64,000 bases of DNA from CAVYXF01 sp963772335 (GCA_963772335.1 CAVYXF010000011.1:1-64000); one strand, 5' to 3'; counted from the stretch's first letter, positions 18,989 through 30,422 are shown. Made by a program: numbers and translations. The notes: a model not told the origin generated them from the letters alone.

Positions 18989-21472
<2,484 letters not shown>

Positions 21473-21562
21473 AAGGCACCCGGTCTTTCATGTGCTGGCG
21501 CGAATGGCGCAAAGGCGTCGCCGACCAACACTCTGCTAGAGCCCGCGCTGGCGAATCAAAAT

Positions 21563-22267
21563 CTATACCGCAGTTCCAACGAGCGCACCGATGCCCGCCG
21601 TCAACGCCATGGCAAGCGCGCCCCAAAATGTGACCCGCAACGTTGCCCTAACGACATCGGCGCCTCCGGCCTGGGCACCGATGGCCCCAAGCAACGCCAG
21701 AAACAAGAGCGAGGCGATTGAAACGACAGGCACGAGAAGAGATGTGGGCGAAATCACAACCATAAGCAGCGGCATCGCTGCACCAATAGAAAAAGTTAGA
21801 GCCGATGTAAGCGCTGCCTGAATCGGGCGCGCCGTTGTCACCTCAGAGATGCCAAGTTCATCCAGCGCGTGGGCTCCCAGCGCATCTTTGGCCATCAGTT
21901 GATCCGCGACCTTGAGCGCAAGATCCAGCTCAATACCACGCTTCACATAGGCCTGTGCCAGTTCCTCGCGCTCGAAAGCAGGTTGACTCTCAAGCTCGGC
22001 GCGTTCGCGGGCAAGGTCAGCCTGTTCGGTGTCCGCTTGTGAGCTGACGGAGACGTATTCTCCGGCTGCCATCGACATCGCGCCAGCGACCAGGCCTGCA
22101 ATGCCGGCCACAAGGACTTCGGAATTCGCCGCGGATGCGGCAGCTACCCCGACGATCAGGCTTGCCGTGGAAACGATCCCGTCATTGGCGCCGAGCACTG
22201 CTGCCCGCAGCCAACCGATGCGCGAGACGAGATGGCTCTCCGGGTGAAGGGTAAGGGAGACCATCAC
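21563..22267 (-). CDS. VIT/CCC1-family iron or manganese transporter (copy 1)
   Basis: Membrane protein of 234 residues: GWLRAAVLGANDGIVSTASL at helix 1, AAGEYVSVSSQADTE after helix 2, a charged cytoplasmic helical region (residues 75-140) and three C-terminal helices. VIT proteins move Fe2+ or Mn2+ out of the cytoplasm. The start overlaps the stop of the ferritin-like gene by four bases, so the two act together as split parts of the arrangement found fused in MbfA-type proteins. A second copy is at 38176. Confidence 0.93.
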   Translation of the reverse strand: MMVSLTLHPESHLVSRIGWLRAAVLGANDGIVSTASLIVGVAAASAANSEVLVAGIAGLVAGAMSMAAGEYVSVSSQADTEQADLARERAELESQPAFEREELAQAYVKRGIELDLALKVADQLMAKDALGAHALDELGISEVTTARPIQAALTSALTFSIGAAMPLLMVVISPTSLLVPVVSIASLLFLALLGAIGAQAGGADVVRATLRVTFWGALAMALTAGIGALVGTAV

Positions 22268-22698
22268 GCGGCTCCCTGATTGGAATGCCCGGCGCAGCGC
22301 TGGAACGCTGGCAGATGCAGATCCTGCGAGGCGGAGCGCAGGGCCTGGAATACGGAGAGGATGTCGGGCCGATGTGTATTCTTTAATAGACGGTCATACA
22401 GCGCAACATTCTCAATCTCGCCCTGAATGCTTGCGCCGCAGGCATCTTGAACGCTTGAAAAGCGGGGAGCCTTGCCCAGCCAGCGGTTCGCGGGCGCTGC
22501 AATTTCATACTTATCAAACAGAGCTAGCAGCGCCGAGGCGTGTCGCACTTCGGCTTCGACGATATTGATAAAGGGGCGAACCGGGCCAAAATCACGAACG
22601 ACTTGATCATAAACCGCATGCGCCTTGTATTCGTCATCAAGCGCGTCATGCAACGATTGCCGCTCGGTTTCGTCGAGACCTGGGCTAAAATTAATCAT
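22264..22698 (-). CDS. ferritin-like diiron protein
   Basis: Four-helix ferritin-like protein of 144 residues (DUF2202-like). Diiron ligands are visible as DEYKAHAVYDQVV, EAEVRHASAL and GEIENVALYDRLL, plus a C-terminal SQDLHLPAFQ. It probably senses or oxidises iron and hands it to the VIT transporter encoded by the overlapping next gene. ATG 22698 has an AAGG site seven bases upstream; starting at 22749 would place its leader over the peroxiredoxin relic. Confidence 0.85.
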   Translation of the reverse strand: MINFSPGLDETERQSLHDALDDEYKAHAVYDQVVRDFGPVRPFINIVEAEVRHASALLALFDKYEIAAPANRWLGKAPRFSSVQDACGASIQGEIENVALYDRLLKNTHRPDILSVFQALRSASQDLHLPAFQRCAGHSNQGAA

Positions 22699-22708
22699 CG
22701 ACGTGCCT

Positions 22709-22888
22709 TCAAAGGTTCTTTTTCGAGAAGTACCAGTCAGTGTACTCATACCCTTCGCTGGCTCGGGTCTCTGCGGCTTGTGCCGTCTGAGGCGGGGGGA
22801 CGATCACCATATCGCCGGGCTGCCAGCCTTCTGGCGTAGCAATTCCATTCTCGTCCGACGTCTGCATGGCGGTGAGCAGCCGGATATA
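22709..22888 (-). pseudogene. 3' stump of an AhpC/Prx-type peroxiredoxin
   Basis: A 58-codon frame reads IRLLTAMQTSDENGIATPEG, then WQPGDMVIVPPPQTAQAA and ends GYEYTDWYFSKKNL stop. This is the C-terminal tail of a 2-Cys peroxiredoxin. The rest of the gene is absent; upstream sequence is the 3' end of the tauE-like gene in another frame. The join near 22885 marks a deletion. Confidence 0.8.
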
Positions 22889-23673
22889 ACGGCAAGCAGG
22901 GGCAGCAGGATAACGCTTGGCACCAGCCCTAGGATTTGGCCGCCGACGAAACTTCCGATGATTGAGCCTGCCACCATGACAACCGCGAACATGCGGTTGC
23001 GACTAAGGACAGTGAAGCTCTGGTCGCGGCTATAGCGAGCGAAGCCGACGAGCATCGTCGGCAAGCTCACTGCGAGTGACAGGCTCCCGGCTAGTTTGAT
23101 GTCGGCCCCGAATAGCAGCAGCAGCGTCGGGATAAGCAACTCGCCTCCAGCGACGCCGAGCAAGGCAGCGACAACGCCAATCACGAACCCTGCCAGAACA
23201 CCCGCGCTGATCTGCGTCGAGCCGGTGACGAGGGGATGCCCCACCCCAGCCGCGTCGTGCCCAACAAGAAGGGCTATGGCGATCAGCACCAGCATCGCAG
23301 CGATCACCTTGTAGAGCGTCTCGGATTTGAGACGTGTTGCCCAGCCTGCGCCGAACCATGCGCCAAGCAAGCTTCCAGCGAGCAGATTTGCAATTATGCC
23401 CCAATGGGTCGCAATCGCACTGAACGGCACGGTGCCCGTCCGAAACGGCAAGGCGGTCGCGACCACGATGAGGCTCATGGCCTTGTTGAGGATCACGGCT
23501 TCAAGCGCCGGGAAACCAAACAAGCCAATTAGCAGCGGAAGGCGGAATTCCGCACCTCCGAGACCGATCATGCCGCCAAGAGCGCCGATCGCGCCGCCGC
23601 CGCCAAAGGCAAATGCGAAACGCCGCGCAGGTAATGTGGATAGCAAGGCGCGAGGTGAAGCTGACGTCGACAT
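22804..23673 (-). CDS. TauE/SafE-family anion permease with altered C-terminus
   Basis: Membrane permease of 289 residues in the sulfite/sulfonate exporter family. Glycine-rich first helix GGGGAIGALGGMIGLGGAEF and the repeat GVVAALLGVAGGELLIPTLL show the two-fold TauE pattern. The last residues after LLPLLAVIS read through the peroxiredoxin stump out of frame, so the final helix tip is not native. ATG 23673 is preferred because a perfect palindrome lies just upstream; 23718 is possible. The operator and the neighbouring ModE-type gene suggest an oxyanion such as molybdate, sulfite or sulfate. Confidence 0.82.
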   Translation of the reverse strand: MSTSASPRALLSTLPARRFAFAFGGGGAIGALGGMIGLGGAEFRLPLLIGLFGFPALEAVILNKAMSLIVVATALPFRTGTVPFSAIATHWGIIANLLAGSLLGAWFGAGWATRLKSETLYKVIAAMLVLIAIALLVGHDAAGVGHPLVTGSTQISAGVLAGFVIGVVAALLGVAGGELLIPTLLLLFGADIKLAGSLSLAVSLPTMLVGFARYSRDQSFTVLSRNRMFAVVMVAGSIIGSFVGGQILGLVPSVILLPLLAVISGCSPPCRRRTRMELLRQKAGSPAIW

Positions 23674-23684
23674 GATGCGTTCCC

Positions 23685-23716
23685 GCAGCGATATAGCGAG
23701 GTGACTATATCGCTGC
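23685..23716. promoter_or_regulatory. perfect 12-bp inverted repeat, probable operator of the tauE-like gene
   Basis: Arms GCAGCGATATAG and CTATATCGCTGC are exact reverse complements separated by eight bases. It ends 12 bases before the tauE-like ATG. ModE-family sites are built around TATA-containing palindromes of similar spacing, and the next gene upstream encodes a ModE-type DNA-binding domain. Confidence 0.7.
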
Positions 23717-23743
23717 ATCAGGGCGTCTGCAATCCTCCTTCTG

Positions 23744-24100
23744 TCAGGGCACTTTCGGGGCTGCGAGAGCTGCCAGCTCCTTCAATTCGCCGGCGATCGC
23801 CGCCTCGCTCTTGTGTTGCATTTCGCGAAAGAGCTCGAGGACGGCCTTGCCGGTATCTGTGAGCACCGCTCCTCCGCCTTTCGGGCCACCCTTCGTTGAG
23901 ATGACAACCGGCTCCCGAAAATAGGTATTGATCGAGTCGATGAGATACCAGGCGCGTTTGTAGCTCATACCCATGCGGCGACCGGCTGCCGCGATCGAAC
24001 CGGTTTCGTCAATGCCCTGCAGCAGGTCGGCCTTGCCTGGCCCGAACAAGGTCTCGGGACCGAGGATCACACGCAGCCGCGACAACGGGTATTCCGGCAT
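23744..24100 (-). CDS. ModE-type winged-helix regulator (DNA-binding domain only)
   Basis: Protein of 118 residues equal to the N-terminal domain of ModE: GKADLLQGIDETGSIAAAGR, RMGMSYKRAWYLID and GGPKGGGAVLTDTGKAVLEL. No molybdate-binding (MOP) domain follows, as in the stand-alone LysR-like ModE class. It is transcribed toward the TauE-type gene, 70 bases before it, and is the best candidate to bind the palindrome at 23685. Confidence 0.88.
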   Translation of the reverse strand: MPEYPLSRLRVILGPETLFGPGKADLLQGIDETGSIAAAGRRMGMSYKRAWYLIDSINTYFREPVVISTKGGPKGGGAVLTDTGKAVLELFREMQHKSEAAIAGELKELAALAAPKVP

Positions 24101-24238
24101 GGGTCCGATCCTTCACGTCCAATTGAATCCATGTATGCACTGCGGCGCGTGTTAGTACGTGGCCTAAATGAGTTGAACGGCAGACGCTCACTGGTGTGCT
24201 GTAGATACCCCGCAGGGCTACGCATGGAGGTTCAAAAC

Positions 24239-24601
24239 ATGACGCCCTCGCGACAACAAGCGGCCGAACAGTGCGTGGCGGTCTTTGACACGGCCTTCTT
24301 CAAGGCGCTGTGCGAGCCAGCACGCATCGCCGTGTTGCGTGAACTTATCCTGTTGGGCCGCGCCGATATTGCAAGCGTCGCCGCTCGCCTACCCCAGGAC
24401 CGTTCCGTGATCGCCCGCCATCTTCACCAATTGGCGAGCGCGCAGATCGTGAGGGCTGAGAAAGAGGGTCGGCACGTCTTCTACGAGATCGATGCGCCAG
24501 CCGTGGCGGATCGCCTCGCGGGTATTTTGGCGATAACCCGCTTGCTTGAAGCTGCAATCAATGCAAACAAGCCGTCCGAGTCGAACCCAGATGAGCAATA
24601 G
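24239..24601 (+). CDS. ArsR/SmtB-family regulator
   Basis: Winged-helix repressor of 120 residues: FFKALCEPARIAVLREL, DIASVAARLPQDRSVIARHL and the wing KEGRHVFYEID. No obvious cysteine metal site in the recognition helix, so the signal is unknown. ATG 24239 follows GGAGG by eight bases; the frame open from 24131 is longer but lacks similarity. It is divergent from the ModE-type gene and precedes the DUF2306 gene. Confidence 0.88.
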   Translation: MTPSRQQAAEQCVAVFDTAFFKALCEPARIAVLRELILLGRADIASVAARLPQDRSVIARHLHQLASAQIVRAEKEGRHVFYEIDAPAVADRLAGILAITRLLEAAINANKPSESNPDEQ

Positions 24602-24635
24602 GCAATCGTTGACTGAAGCCGGCGGACCGCCTATT

Positions 24636-24645
24636 CTATGCATAG
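24636..24645. promoter_or_regulatory. 10-bp palindrome before the DUF2306 gene
   Basis: CTATGCATAG is perfectly self-complementary and sits 77 bases before the GTG of the downstream membrane gene and 35 bases after the ArsR stop. It could be the ArsR site, but this is inference. Confidence 0.35.
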
Positions 24646-24721
24646 AGGTGCCTATATGCCTTAGATCGTGCGGCCGAATGGTATGTTCGCCAGATTCCGT
24701 CGTCAACGCGTGAGGCCCTAA

Positions 24722-25264
24722 GTGAGTGAAAGCTTGGCCGACGCAACCACCATTGTTCTTGGGATCCCAATCCCATCGACCTTCCCACTCTTCCTGACAG
24801 TTGTAGGGTTCCACGTCATCGTTGGCCTCACCTGTGTCATTACCGGCGCGGTGGCAATGCTAAGTCGCAAAGGACGCGGCCGTCACTCGGCATTCGGTAC
24901 CGTATACTTCTGGTGCCTCGGCGCAGTGTACGCCTCGGCGGCCACACTGTGCGCGGTCCGCTGGGCCGAAAACTATCACCTGTTCATCTTGGGAACGCTC
25001 GCCTTTGCGGCGGCGTTGCTCGGCCGCATCGCACTCCGCCGCCGCTGGCCGGCTTGGCCAACGCTGCACATCGCCGGCATGGGCTCGTCCTACGTCCTCT
25101 TGCTCACTGCCTTCTATGTCGACAACGGCAAAAACCTGCCGCTGTGGAAGGAACTTCCCTTGATAGCTTATTGGCTTGGGCCCGCAGCCATCGGCCTACC
25201 ACTCATCGTCTACACCCTGATCTGTCACCCACTGGTGCGGCGCTCCAAAGAACTCGGAGGTTAA
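24722..25264 (+). CDS. DUF2306-like membrane protein
   Basis: Polytopic membrane protein of 180 residues with five to six hydrophobic segments, beginning near TFPLFLTVVGFHVIVGL and including GRGRHSAFGTVYFW. It resembles DUF2306 proteins of unknown function. GTG start with a GAGG site seven bases upstream. It is followed one base later by a broken membrane gene and is probably under control of the preceding ArsR gene. Confidence 0.65.
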   Translation: MSESLADATTIVLGIPIPSTFPLFLTVVGFHVIVGLTCVITGAVAMLSRKGRGRHSAFGTVYFWCLGAVYASAATLCAVRWAENYHLFILGTLAFAAALLGRIALRRRWPAWPTLHIAGMGSSYVLLLTAFYVDNGKNLPLWKELPLIAYWLGPAAIGLPLIVYTLICHPLVRRSKELGG

Positions 25265-25265
25265 A

Positions 25266-25737
25266 ATGACCAAACGTCCGATAGTGCCCAGCCAGCCGGA
25301 ATGCCAATCCTCCATGCGGAGATTGAGACCTCTCAACTTCATGCGCCCGCGCGTCTTTCTCTTCCTGGCCAGCGCCGTGCTCACGACCATTGGGCTCGCG
25401 GTGTCGCAGGCGTGCTTGGATCGCTCTCCGACGCGAGCTTCTTCAACCCGCCCTACTGGATTAACTGGGTTCATCTGACCCTCGGCTTGGTTGTCCTGAC
25501 AGCGGCGCTCAAGGGAGGGCGGATGATTCAGAACGCGCGCTCACCCTTGTGCCTGCGGTGCTCGCCACGGCTCTTGGGCTCGCAGGCTTGCTGCTTGGGC
25601 TCCAGGTGGCTAACCGGTTCAACATGCCTGAATTAGCCGACCCGTCAGACCATCTGGCTCACTTGACCGTTGGCGTCGTGGCGCTCTGGGCATGGCTGAA
25701 TAGAGACTCTGAATCCGAAGCAGCCCCGGGGAGGTAG
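25266..25737 (+). pseudogene. frameshifted small membrane protein gene
   Basis: Three frames in turn give one continuous hydrophobic protein: MTKRPIVPSQ to VFLFLASAVLTTIGLAVSQ, then VLGSLSDASFFNPPYWINW and VHLTLGLVVLTAALKGGRMI, then LVPAVLATALGLAGLLLGL and HLTVGVVALWAWL. Two indels, near 25410 and 25540, separate the frames. The family was not recognised. It probably formed an operon with the DUF2306 gene. Confidence 0.65.
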
Positions 25738-26163
25738 CGCTCGTAAGATGACCTCGTTGCCAAGGTCCTTTTCCCGCCGATCTGCGGTTCAATTATAGAT
25801 TGCTGAAGGTCGGCTCGTGGCCCCATTGCGTCTGCCACTGATGGTCAGCGTCAAGGGCGTTGCGGGCGACTTGGTGACCTCGGGCAAGTTGCGGAACACC
25901 TTGTCGAGCACACCAATCGTGAGAATTGCAGCGAGGGGTCCGGTGACGACGGCACCTACCGCAAATCGGACGGAGGATGACGATTGATGGCATGGTTGAC
26001 GGGTGGTACGTTTGGCTCTCTGATCGCAATATCCCGTTAAAAGGCGCGGATGGCCCGACCTCCCAGAAGACCCGGTTACGATCACTGCGACGCGGATGCT
26101 TGCGCTGAGCGCTAAGCTGCTCGCCGCCTCTTCCCATCATCGTAATCACTTCTGGAATTCGTC
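25738..26163. other. 426-bp gap without a recognisable gene
   Basis: Open frames of about 100 codons exist on the minus strand but have no domain, ribosome site or consistent composition. I see no repeat or RNA structure. Confidence 0.4.
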
Positions 26164-26325
26164 ATGATGCGCCACTCGTCGCGCCTATCTCCTGCCGTTC
26201 TGCTTTTTGTAGCGTGTGCTTTTTGGGGTGCCGCGACTGTGTTGAACAAGGCCAGGAGCGTATGCTGCCCCATTGCGGCCTATTATGTTGCCGCCGTGAC
26301 GGCGAATGGTGAAGAGGGCCTATGA
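26164..26325 (+). pseudogene. 5' stump of an EamA/DMT-type transporter gene
   Basis: A 53-codon ORF reads RLSPAVLLFVACAFWGAAT then VLNKA, the first helix of DMT-family exporters, then unrelated sequence to a TGA that overlaps the MAPEG start by four bases. The remaining nine helices are absent. Confidence 0.5.
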
Positions 26326-26708
26326 CGATTTGGATTCTTGCTGTTTTGGTTCTGTTCTTCGTGCAGACTATGCTCGCTCCCACGGTCCAGTGGCTCGTAA
26401 GCGATGGCTTCCGTGTGAGAGAGGCATCGGGTCCACGTGATACTTCTCCACCGATGTCGAAGATGAGTGCGCGGTTAGATCGCGCGCTCAAGAACATGGT
26501 GGAAGCCATGTTCTTGTTCTTGCCCCTGGCGTTGCTCGCGGATGTGAAAGGGCTTTCTGGTGGTCTCGCGGAGAATGGCGCAGGGCTATTCCTCGTGGCC
26601 CGCACGCTTTATATACCCGCCTATATCAGCGGCATTCCTGGCTTGCGCTCGGCGGTGTGGATGATTGGTCACGCCGGTATTGGATTAATGGCTGCGGCAC
26701 TTCTTTGA
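26322..26708 (+). CDS. MAPEG-family membrane protein
   Basis: Membrane protein of 128 residues with four helices and the family patterns RLDRALKNMVEAMFLFLPLA and ARTLYIPAYISGIPGLRS. MAPEG members act on glutathione or eicosanoids in eukaryotes; bacterial roles are mostly unknown. No adjacent partner explains its job here. Confidence 0.8.
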   Translation: MTIWILAVLVLFFVQTMLAPTVQWLVSDGFRVREASGPRDTSPPMSKMSARLDRALKNMVEAMFLFLPLALLADVKGLSGGLAENGAGLFLVARTLYIPAYISGIPGLRSAVWMIGHAGIGLMAAALL

Positions 26709-26861
26709 GGTCATGATCCGTCGACTGGTGCGCTTAATCTGTGGTCTCTGCGGCAATCGCTGCACGATCTGGATAGAGGCATTTGGTGCTGCTGATGCGG
26801 CGAGCCGAGGCTCGCAGCCGTGTCGTCGCCCGCGACGTCTTCCACGGTGAGAATGCGGCGG

Positions 26862-27716
26862 TTAGGTAGTGGTCTTGCTTCTGGGATCCACATTGATCTC
26901 TTGGAGACTTCTCATTGCCTTGCGCCAAAGCTTTTCGAATCCATTTCCCAGGTTCCGCGCCAGGTCTTCGTCGCTAATCAGGAGCGAGGCGAAGCGCCCC
27001 TCGGGAATAAACGGATGGTCGAGAGGTAAAATGACAACACGATCGTCCACGACATGAAACGGGTGCCCGACCTCACCCGAATACCGGACGCCGGTGAGAT
27101 TACGCATCTCGGCACGATGCTTATTCAAAAACGCCAGTAACTGCGGTGCTGTTCGGTGAGAAAACCCAAATACCACCTGATGATGGACTTTCCTCTCGGC
27201 GGAGTTACGCGCAATTCGACGGAGAATCGGAAAGCCGGAATCAATCGCATCATCGATAGACGACAGGTCACCACGTTCCATGTAGGAGAGGATGCGCGCC
27301 TTCGCATCCGCAAGGTGGACCAAGTGCCGTTTGACGTAGCTGTCGGCACCCAGGGCGAGGTCCACAAATGGGTGTTTCCCACGCACTTTCCCGGTCAATA
27401 GTGCCAGTGATTGCCTGAGGTCATCACCACCAGCTGACAAGCGATCCGCGCGCTCGCGAACCAGCGCGACGACACGATCGGCAATCGCATCCGCCGGAAG
27501 CGCCGCATACATTTTCGGTCTCGTCGGCTGCATCTGGACCAGTGCGAGCTGAGCAAGCTTCTCCATCGCGCGGTAGATTTTCGACGTCGGCACCGCGCCT
27601 TCACGGCAAATGCTGGCAGCGTCCGCAACGCCCAAAACGATAAGCGCAACAAGGGCTTTGCGCTCGCAGAGCGTCAAGCCAATTTCCTCGAGAAGCTCCG
27701 AATTCGCAATCTGCAT
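26862..27716 (-). CDS. TrmB-type transcriptional regulator
   Basis: Protein of 284 residues. An N-terminal TrmB winged helix (EEIGLTLCERKALVALIVLG, AVPTSKIYRAMEKLAQLALV) is followed by a short helical linker and a C-terminal phospholipase-D-like regulatory fold. ATG 27716 is chosen because the family starts just before the helix; the frame open to 27851 crosses the probable operator. TrmB regulators are common in archaea and less so in Proteobacteria. It is divergent from the VOC gene. Confidence 0.78.
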   Translation of the reverse strand: MQIANSELLEEIGLTLCERKALVALIVLGVADAASICREGAVPTSKIYRAMEKLAQLALVQMQPTRPKMYAALPADAIADRVVALVRERADRLSAGGDDLRQSLALLTGKVRGKHPFVDLALGADSYVKRHLVHLADAKARILSYMERGDLSSIDDAIDSGFPILRRIARNSAERKVHHQVVFGFSHRTAPQLLAFLNKHRAEMRNLTGVRYSGEVGHPFHVVDDRVVILPLDHPFIPEGRFASLLISDEDLARNLGNGFEKLWRKAMRSLQEINVDPRSKTTT

Positions 27717-27728
27717 GGCAACATATCT

Positions 27729-27743
27729 ACTACTATCAGTAGT
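27729..27743. promoter_or_regulatory. palindromic operator between the TrmB-type and VOC genes
   Basis: ACTACT and AGTAGT flank ATC as a perfect inverted repeat, 12 bases upstream of the regulator start and 73 bases before the divergent VOC gene. TACT-N-AGTA type sites are reported for TrmB-family proteins, so autoregulation and control of the VOC gene are likely. Confidence 0.6.
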
Positions 27744-27816
27744 TGAAATACGCAAGACAGCGATGACAATATGAGGCCTTAAAAAAACACCGCGCCGTCG
27801 CGGAGGAGGGATTGCT

Positions 27817-28233
27817 GTGAAGAAAGTCATGCCGAAAACCGTCATGCCCATCGTTACTGTGGGCTCGGTCGACGAGATGCGCGATTTCTACGTCGAAAAG
27901 CTGGGATTCGATCACTTGATGGGTGTCGTCGGCAAGGATGGCGAGTTCGACTTCGTCACTGTCGTCAGGGATGGCGCGCGCATCATGTTCGCCAGGGCGG
28001 CGGAACCCATGGCCCGTCGCTCGAAGCAGCCGGTCGAGATCTACCTTGAAGTCGGTGATGTCGAAGATTATTGCCGGAAGCTGCAAAAAAGCGGGGTGAA
28101 GATCAGTGAGCCGCTCACCATGCAGTGGTGGGGGGACAGCACTTTCAAAGTCATGGACCCGTGTGGATACGAGATCTGGTTTTACCAGACAACCGGCGAA
28201 CCGAAACCGCCGGAAGGCATGAAGATCGTGTGA
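27817..28233 (+). CDS. VOC (glyoxalase/bleomycin-resistance) family protein
   Basis: Protein of 138 residues with one VOC fold: VTVGSVDEMRDFYVEKLGF near residue 15, IYLEVGDVEDYCRKL in the middle, and FKVMDPCGYEIWFYQ at the end. Metal ligands typical of the superfamily (a Glu in IYLEV and one in YEIWF) are present; the substrate is unknown. GTG start with GGAGGAGGG upstream. It is divergent from the TrmB-type regulator. Confidence 0.87.
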   Translation: MKKVMPKTVMPIVTVGSVDEMRDFYVEKLGFDHLMGVVGKDGEFDFVTVVRDGARIMFARAAEPMARRSKQPVEIYLEVGDVEDYCRKLQKSGVKISEPLTMQWWGDSTFKVMDPCGYEIWFYQTTGEPKPPEGMKIV

Positions 28234-28309
28234 GGTCAGCGGCGTGACGATGGAGCCCACGGGACAGCTGGATTGCCGGCGAGAGGATCGCGAGCAGGTC
28301 CCGGCTTGC

Positions 28310-28727
28310 TGGCCTGTGGCACGGCCCGGAATTCGTCAACCGGGCGCTGCTGCAGTGGATCACAGATCGAGGCATCGCCACGGCGTTGATTGATCCGGGC
28401 AAGCCCTCGCAGAATGGCACAGGGGAGAGCTTCAACGGCAAATTCCGCGACGAGTGCCTGAGCCCGGAATGGTTCCGCAGCCGGGCCGAGGCGAAGGCGG
28501 TGATCGAAACATGGCGGCGGCATTATAACGAGGTGCGGCCGCATTCCAGTCTTGGCTACCTGACGCCGGCGGCGTTTGCCGCGCGGCTCAGGGAGCAAGA
28601 CGCGGCGGCCTGCCAAGCGACGGGGCGGACCGCTGCGGTATGTGGAGCCTACGCGCTCCACCCCGTCGCATCATCGTCCCGCAAGGGGCATGAAAAGGCA
28701 GGAAACCAGGTGGTCGTCTCAAGTTAA
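28310..28727 (+). pseudogene. C-terminal half of an IS3-family transposase
   Basis: The frame reads HGPEFVNRALLQWITDRGIA, IDPGKPSQNGTGESFNGKFR and HYNEVRPHSSLGYLTPAAFA: the second aspartate region, the glutamate and the end of the DDE integrase core. The N-terminal half is missing. The remnant at 18461 has the complementary half of a related element. Coding beyond about 28620 is the IS tail. Confidence 0.85.
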
Positions 28728-28908
28728 GCGTGGTCCGAAGAATCTGGGCAGGTCACAACTCGTTTTCGGCCTCGCGCTGACCGCCCTTGACGGGTCAACC
28801 CGCCGCGCAGGCGGTAGCGGTGGGCGGCCAATCCTTGCCGTTGTTTCGACCAAGAAAAAGGAGTAGCGGCGCCGGCCGGCCTTTCCGCCCGCGCACGCCA
28901 ACGTCATC

Positions 28909-29960
28909 ATGCCTCAGCCCGATCCTTCACCCGCCGCGCCGGCGGCGCCGACATTCACGGTGCCTGACTCCATTGCTGCGGTGATCGCCGGCTTTGCCGC
29001 CCGCACCGAGCCTTTTGAACCGCAGGATGTCTACACCGCGCTCTGCGGCGCGCGGCAGGCCCTGACAGATCCGTCACAGGCCGAAAACGCCGGCGCCTGG
29101 GCCGAGGTGCTTGCCTTCGCTCTTGCCGGTGATGAGCATGGCGAGAAGCCGTGGGGAACGCATTTCGGTCCCATGACCTCGATGACGGATCGCGAAGGTG
29201 TCATCCACTACAGCCCAAACGCCCGCGATGCTGACGCAGCCGTGCTCGGTCACTGGAAGCAGCAGGCCACCAGCATTACACAGCCGGTTTTGTGCGCGCG
29301 CTACAATGATCTCGTTTGGGACATGTCGAAGTTCATCGCCGATGAACGCCCGGATGTGGCCTATGCCCGGCGCGCGATCGACGCCTATCTCGCAGTCGCC
29401 CAGCAAGAGGGCGCCGACGACTACCACGCGTTTCCTGCCGCCGCGCGCGCCCTCACGCTGGCGCTGAAAATCCGCGATACCACACGCCGCGAAGCAGCGC
29501 GCGCGGTCATCCTTGCCCTGCACCGCGCCGCAGTGGACAGCAATGGCCATTGCCTTCAGGCTTGGCGCATTTTCGAAGAGCAGGAGCAGGCCGGTCTCAC
29601 CGAGGCCAAACGGCAGGGCCTTGTCGTTGATCTTGAGGCCGCGCTTGCGCGCGCAGCGGACACCGCCACGCCCGGTAACTTCAATCCGCACGAAGTCGAA
29701 GACATCGCCGAAAAGCTGCTGCCGCATTACCGGCAGCTTGGCCGCCCTGACGATGTGACCAGGCGCAGCTCGCCATCGCGGGCGCCTTCGAGCATTTCGG
29801 CGGTATGGGCGATCCGCTGCTGGCGTCCCTTGTCTATCAAACCAGCGTAGAAGCCTATCGCCAGGCCGGCAGCACCGCCGATGCTACCCGTGTGCTGCCG
29901 CCTGATGGAGGACAGCACGCTCGCCGCCGGCGAGCAAATGACCGCCCATGAATGGGCCAA
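28909..29960 (+). pseudogene. 5' part of a DUF7380/DUF4209-like gene, frameshifted
   Basis: The first 280 codons are intact (EPFEPQDVYTALCGARQALT and NARDADAAVLGHWKQQA), a large helical protein of the type often followed by DUF4209. Similarity then changes frame near 29755 (QLAIAGAFEHFGGMGDPLLA) and again near 29900 (RLMEDSTLAAGEQMTAHEW), and breaks off near 29960 where it meets a DUF4336 gene. The function of the family is unknown. Confidence 0.6.
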
Positions 29961-30422
29961 GGCGTTCCCGGAACAATTTCATGGGCGTCACCAGCTGTTC
30001 GCCGGCGAGCACGGGCACGACATGTGGATATCGATTTCACAAGAAATCTCGATGCCAGCGCGCCCGACGAATGGCGTGAGAAGATCGACCAACTGCTTTT
30101 TCCTGGCGGCTATTTCAAGGAGTTTATTTTTTTCCACAGGCCGTCGAGGACGCTGATACTCACTGATACGATCATCAACATCGAATTGGAGAAGATTTCC
30201 GAACCTTGGCGAACGGCCACCAAGCTCACCGGGATGTATCATCCGCAGGGGCAAATATTTTTTGGCATGAGGTTGACGCTGCTCTTCCAGCGGAAGGCGA
30301 AAGCGGCGATCGGAAAGATCTACTCATGGCAGCCGCAACGAATTGTACTCAGCCATGGCCGCTGCTTTGATGAAGATGCCGATGAAGTTATCCGAAGGAT
30401 ATTCGGAGCGCCACCTCATTGA
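29961..30422 (+). pseudogene. C-terminal part of a DUF4336 protein
   Basis: About 150 codons read EFIFFHRPSRTLILTDTIIN, then GQIFFGMRLTLLFQRKAKAA and WQPQRIVLSHGRCFDEDAD. These are the later motifs of DUF4336, a metallo-beta-lactamase-like fold. The first part of the domain is missing because the gene is joined to the DUF4209-type fragment. It is probably not expressed as a functional enzyme. Confidence 0.7.
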
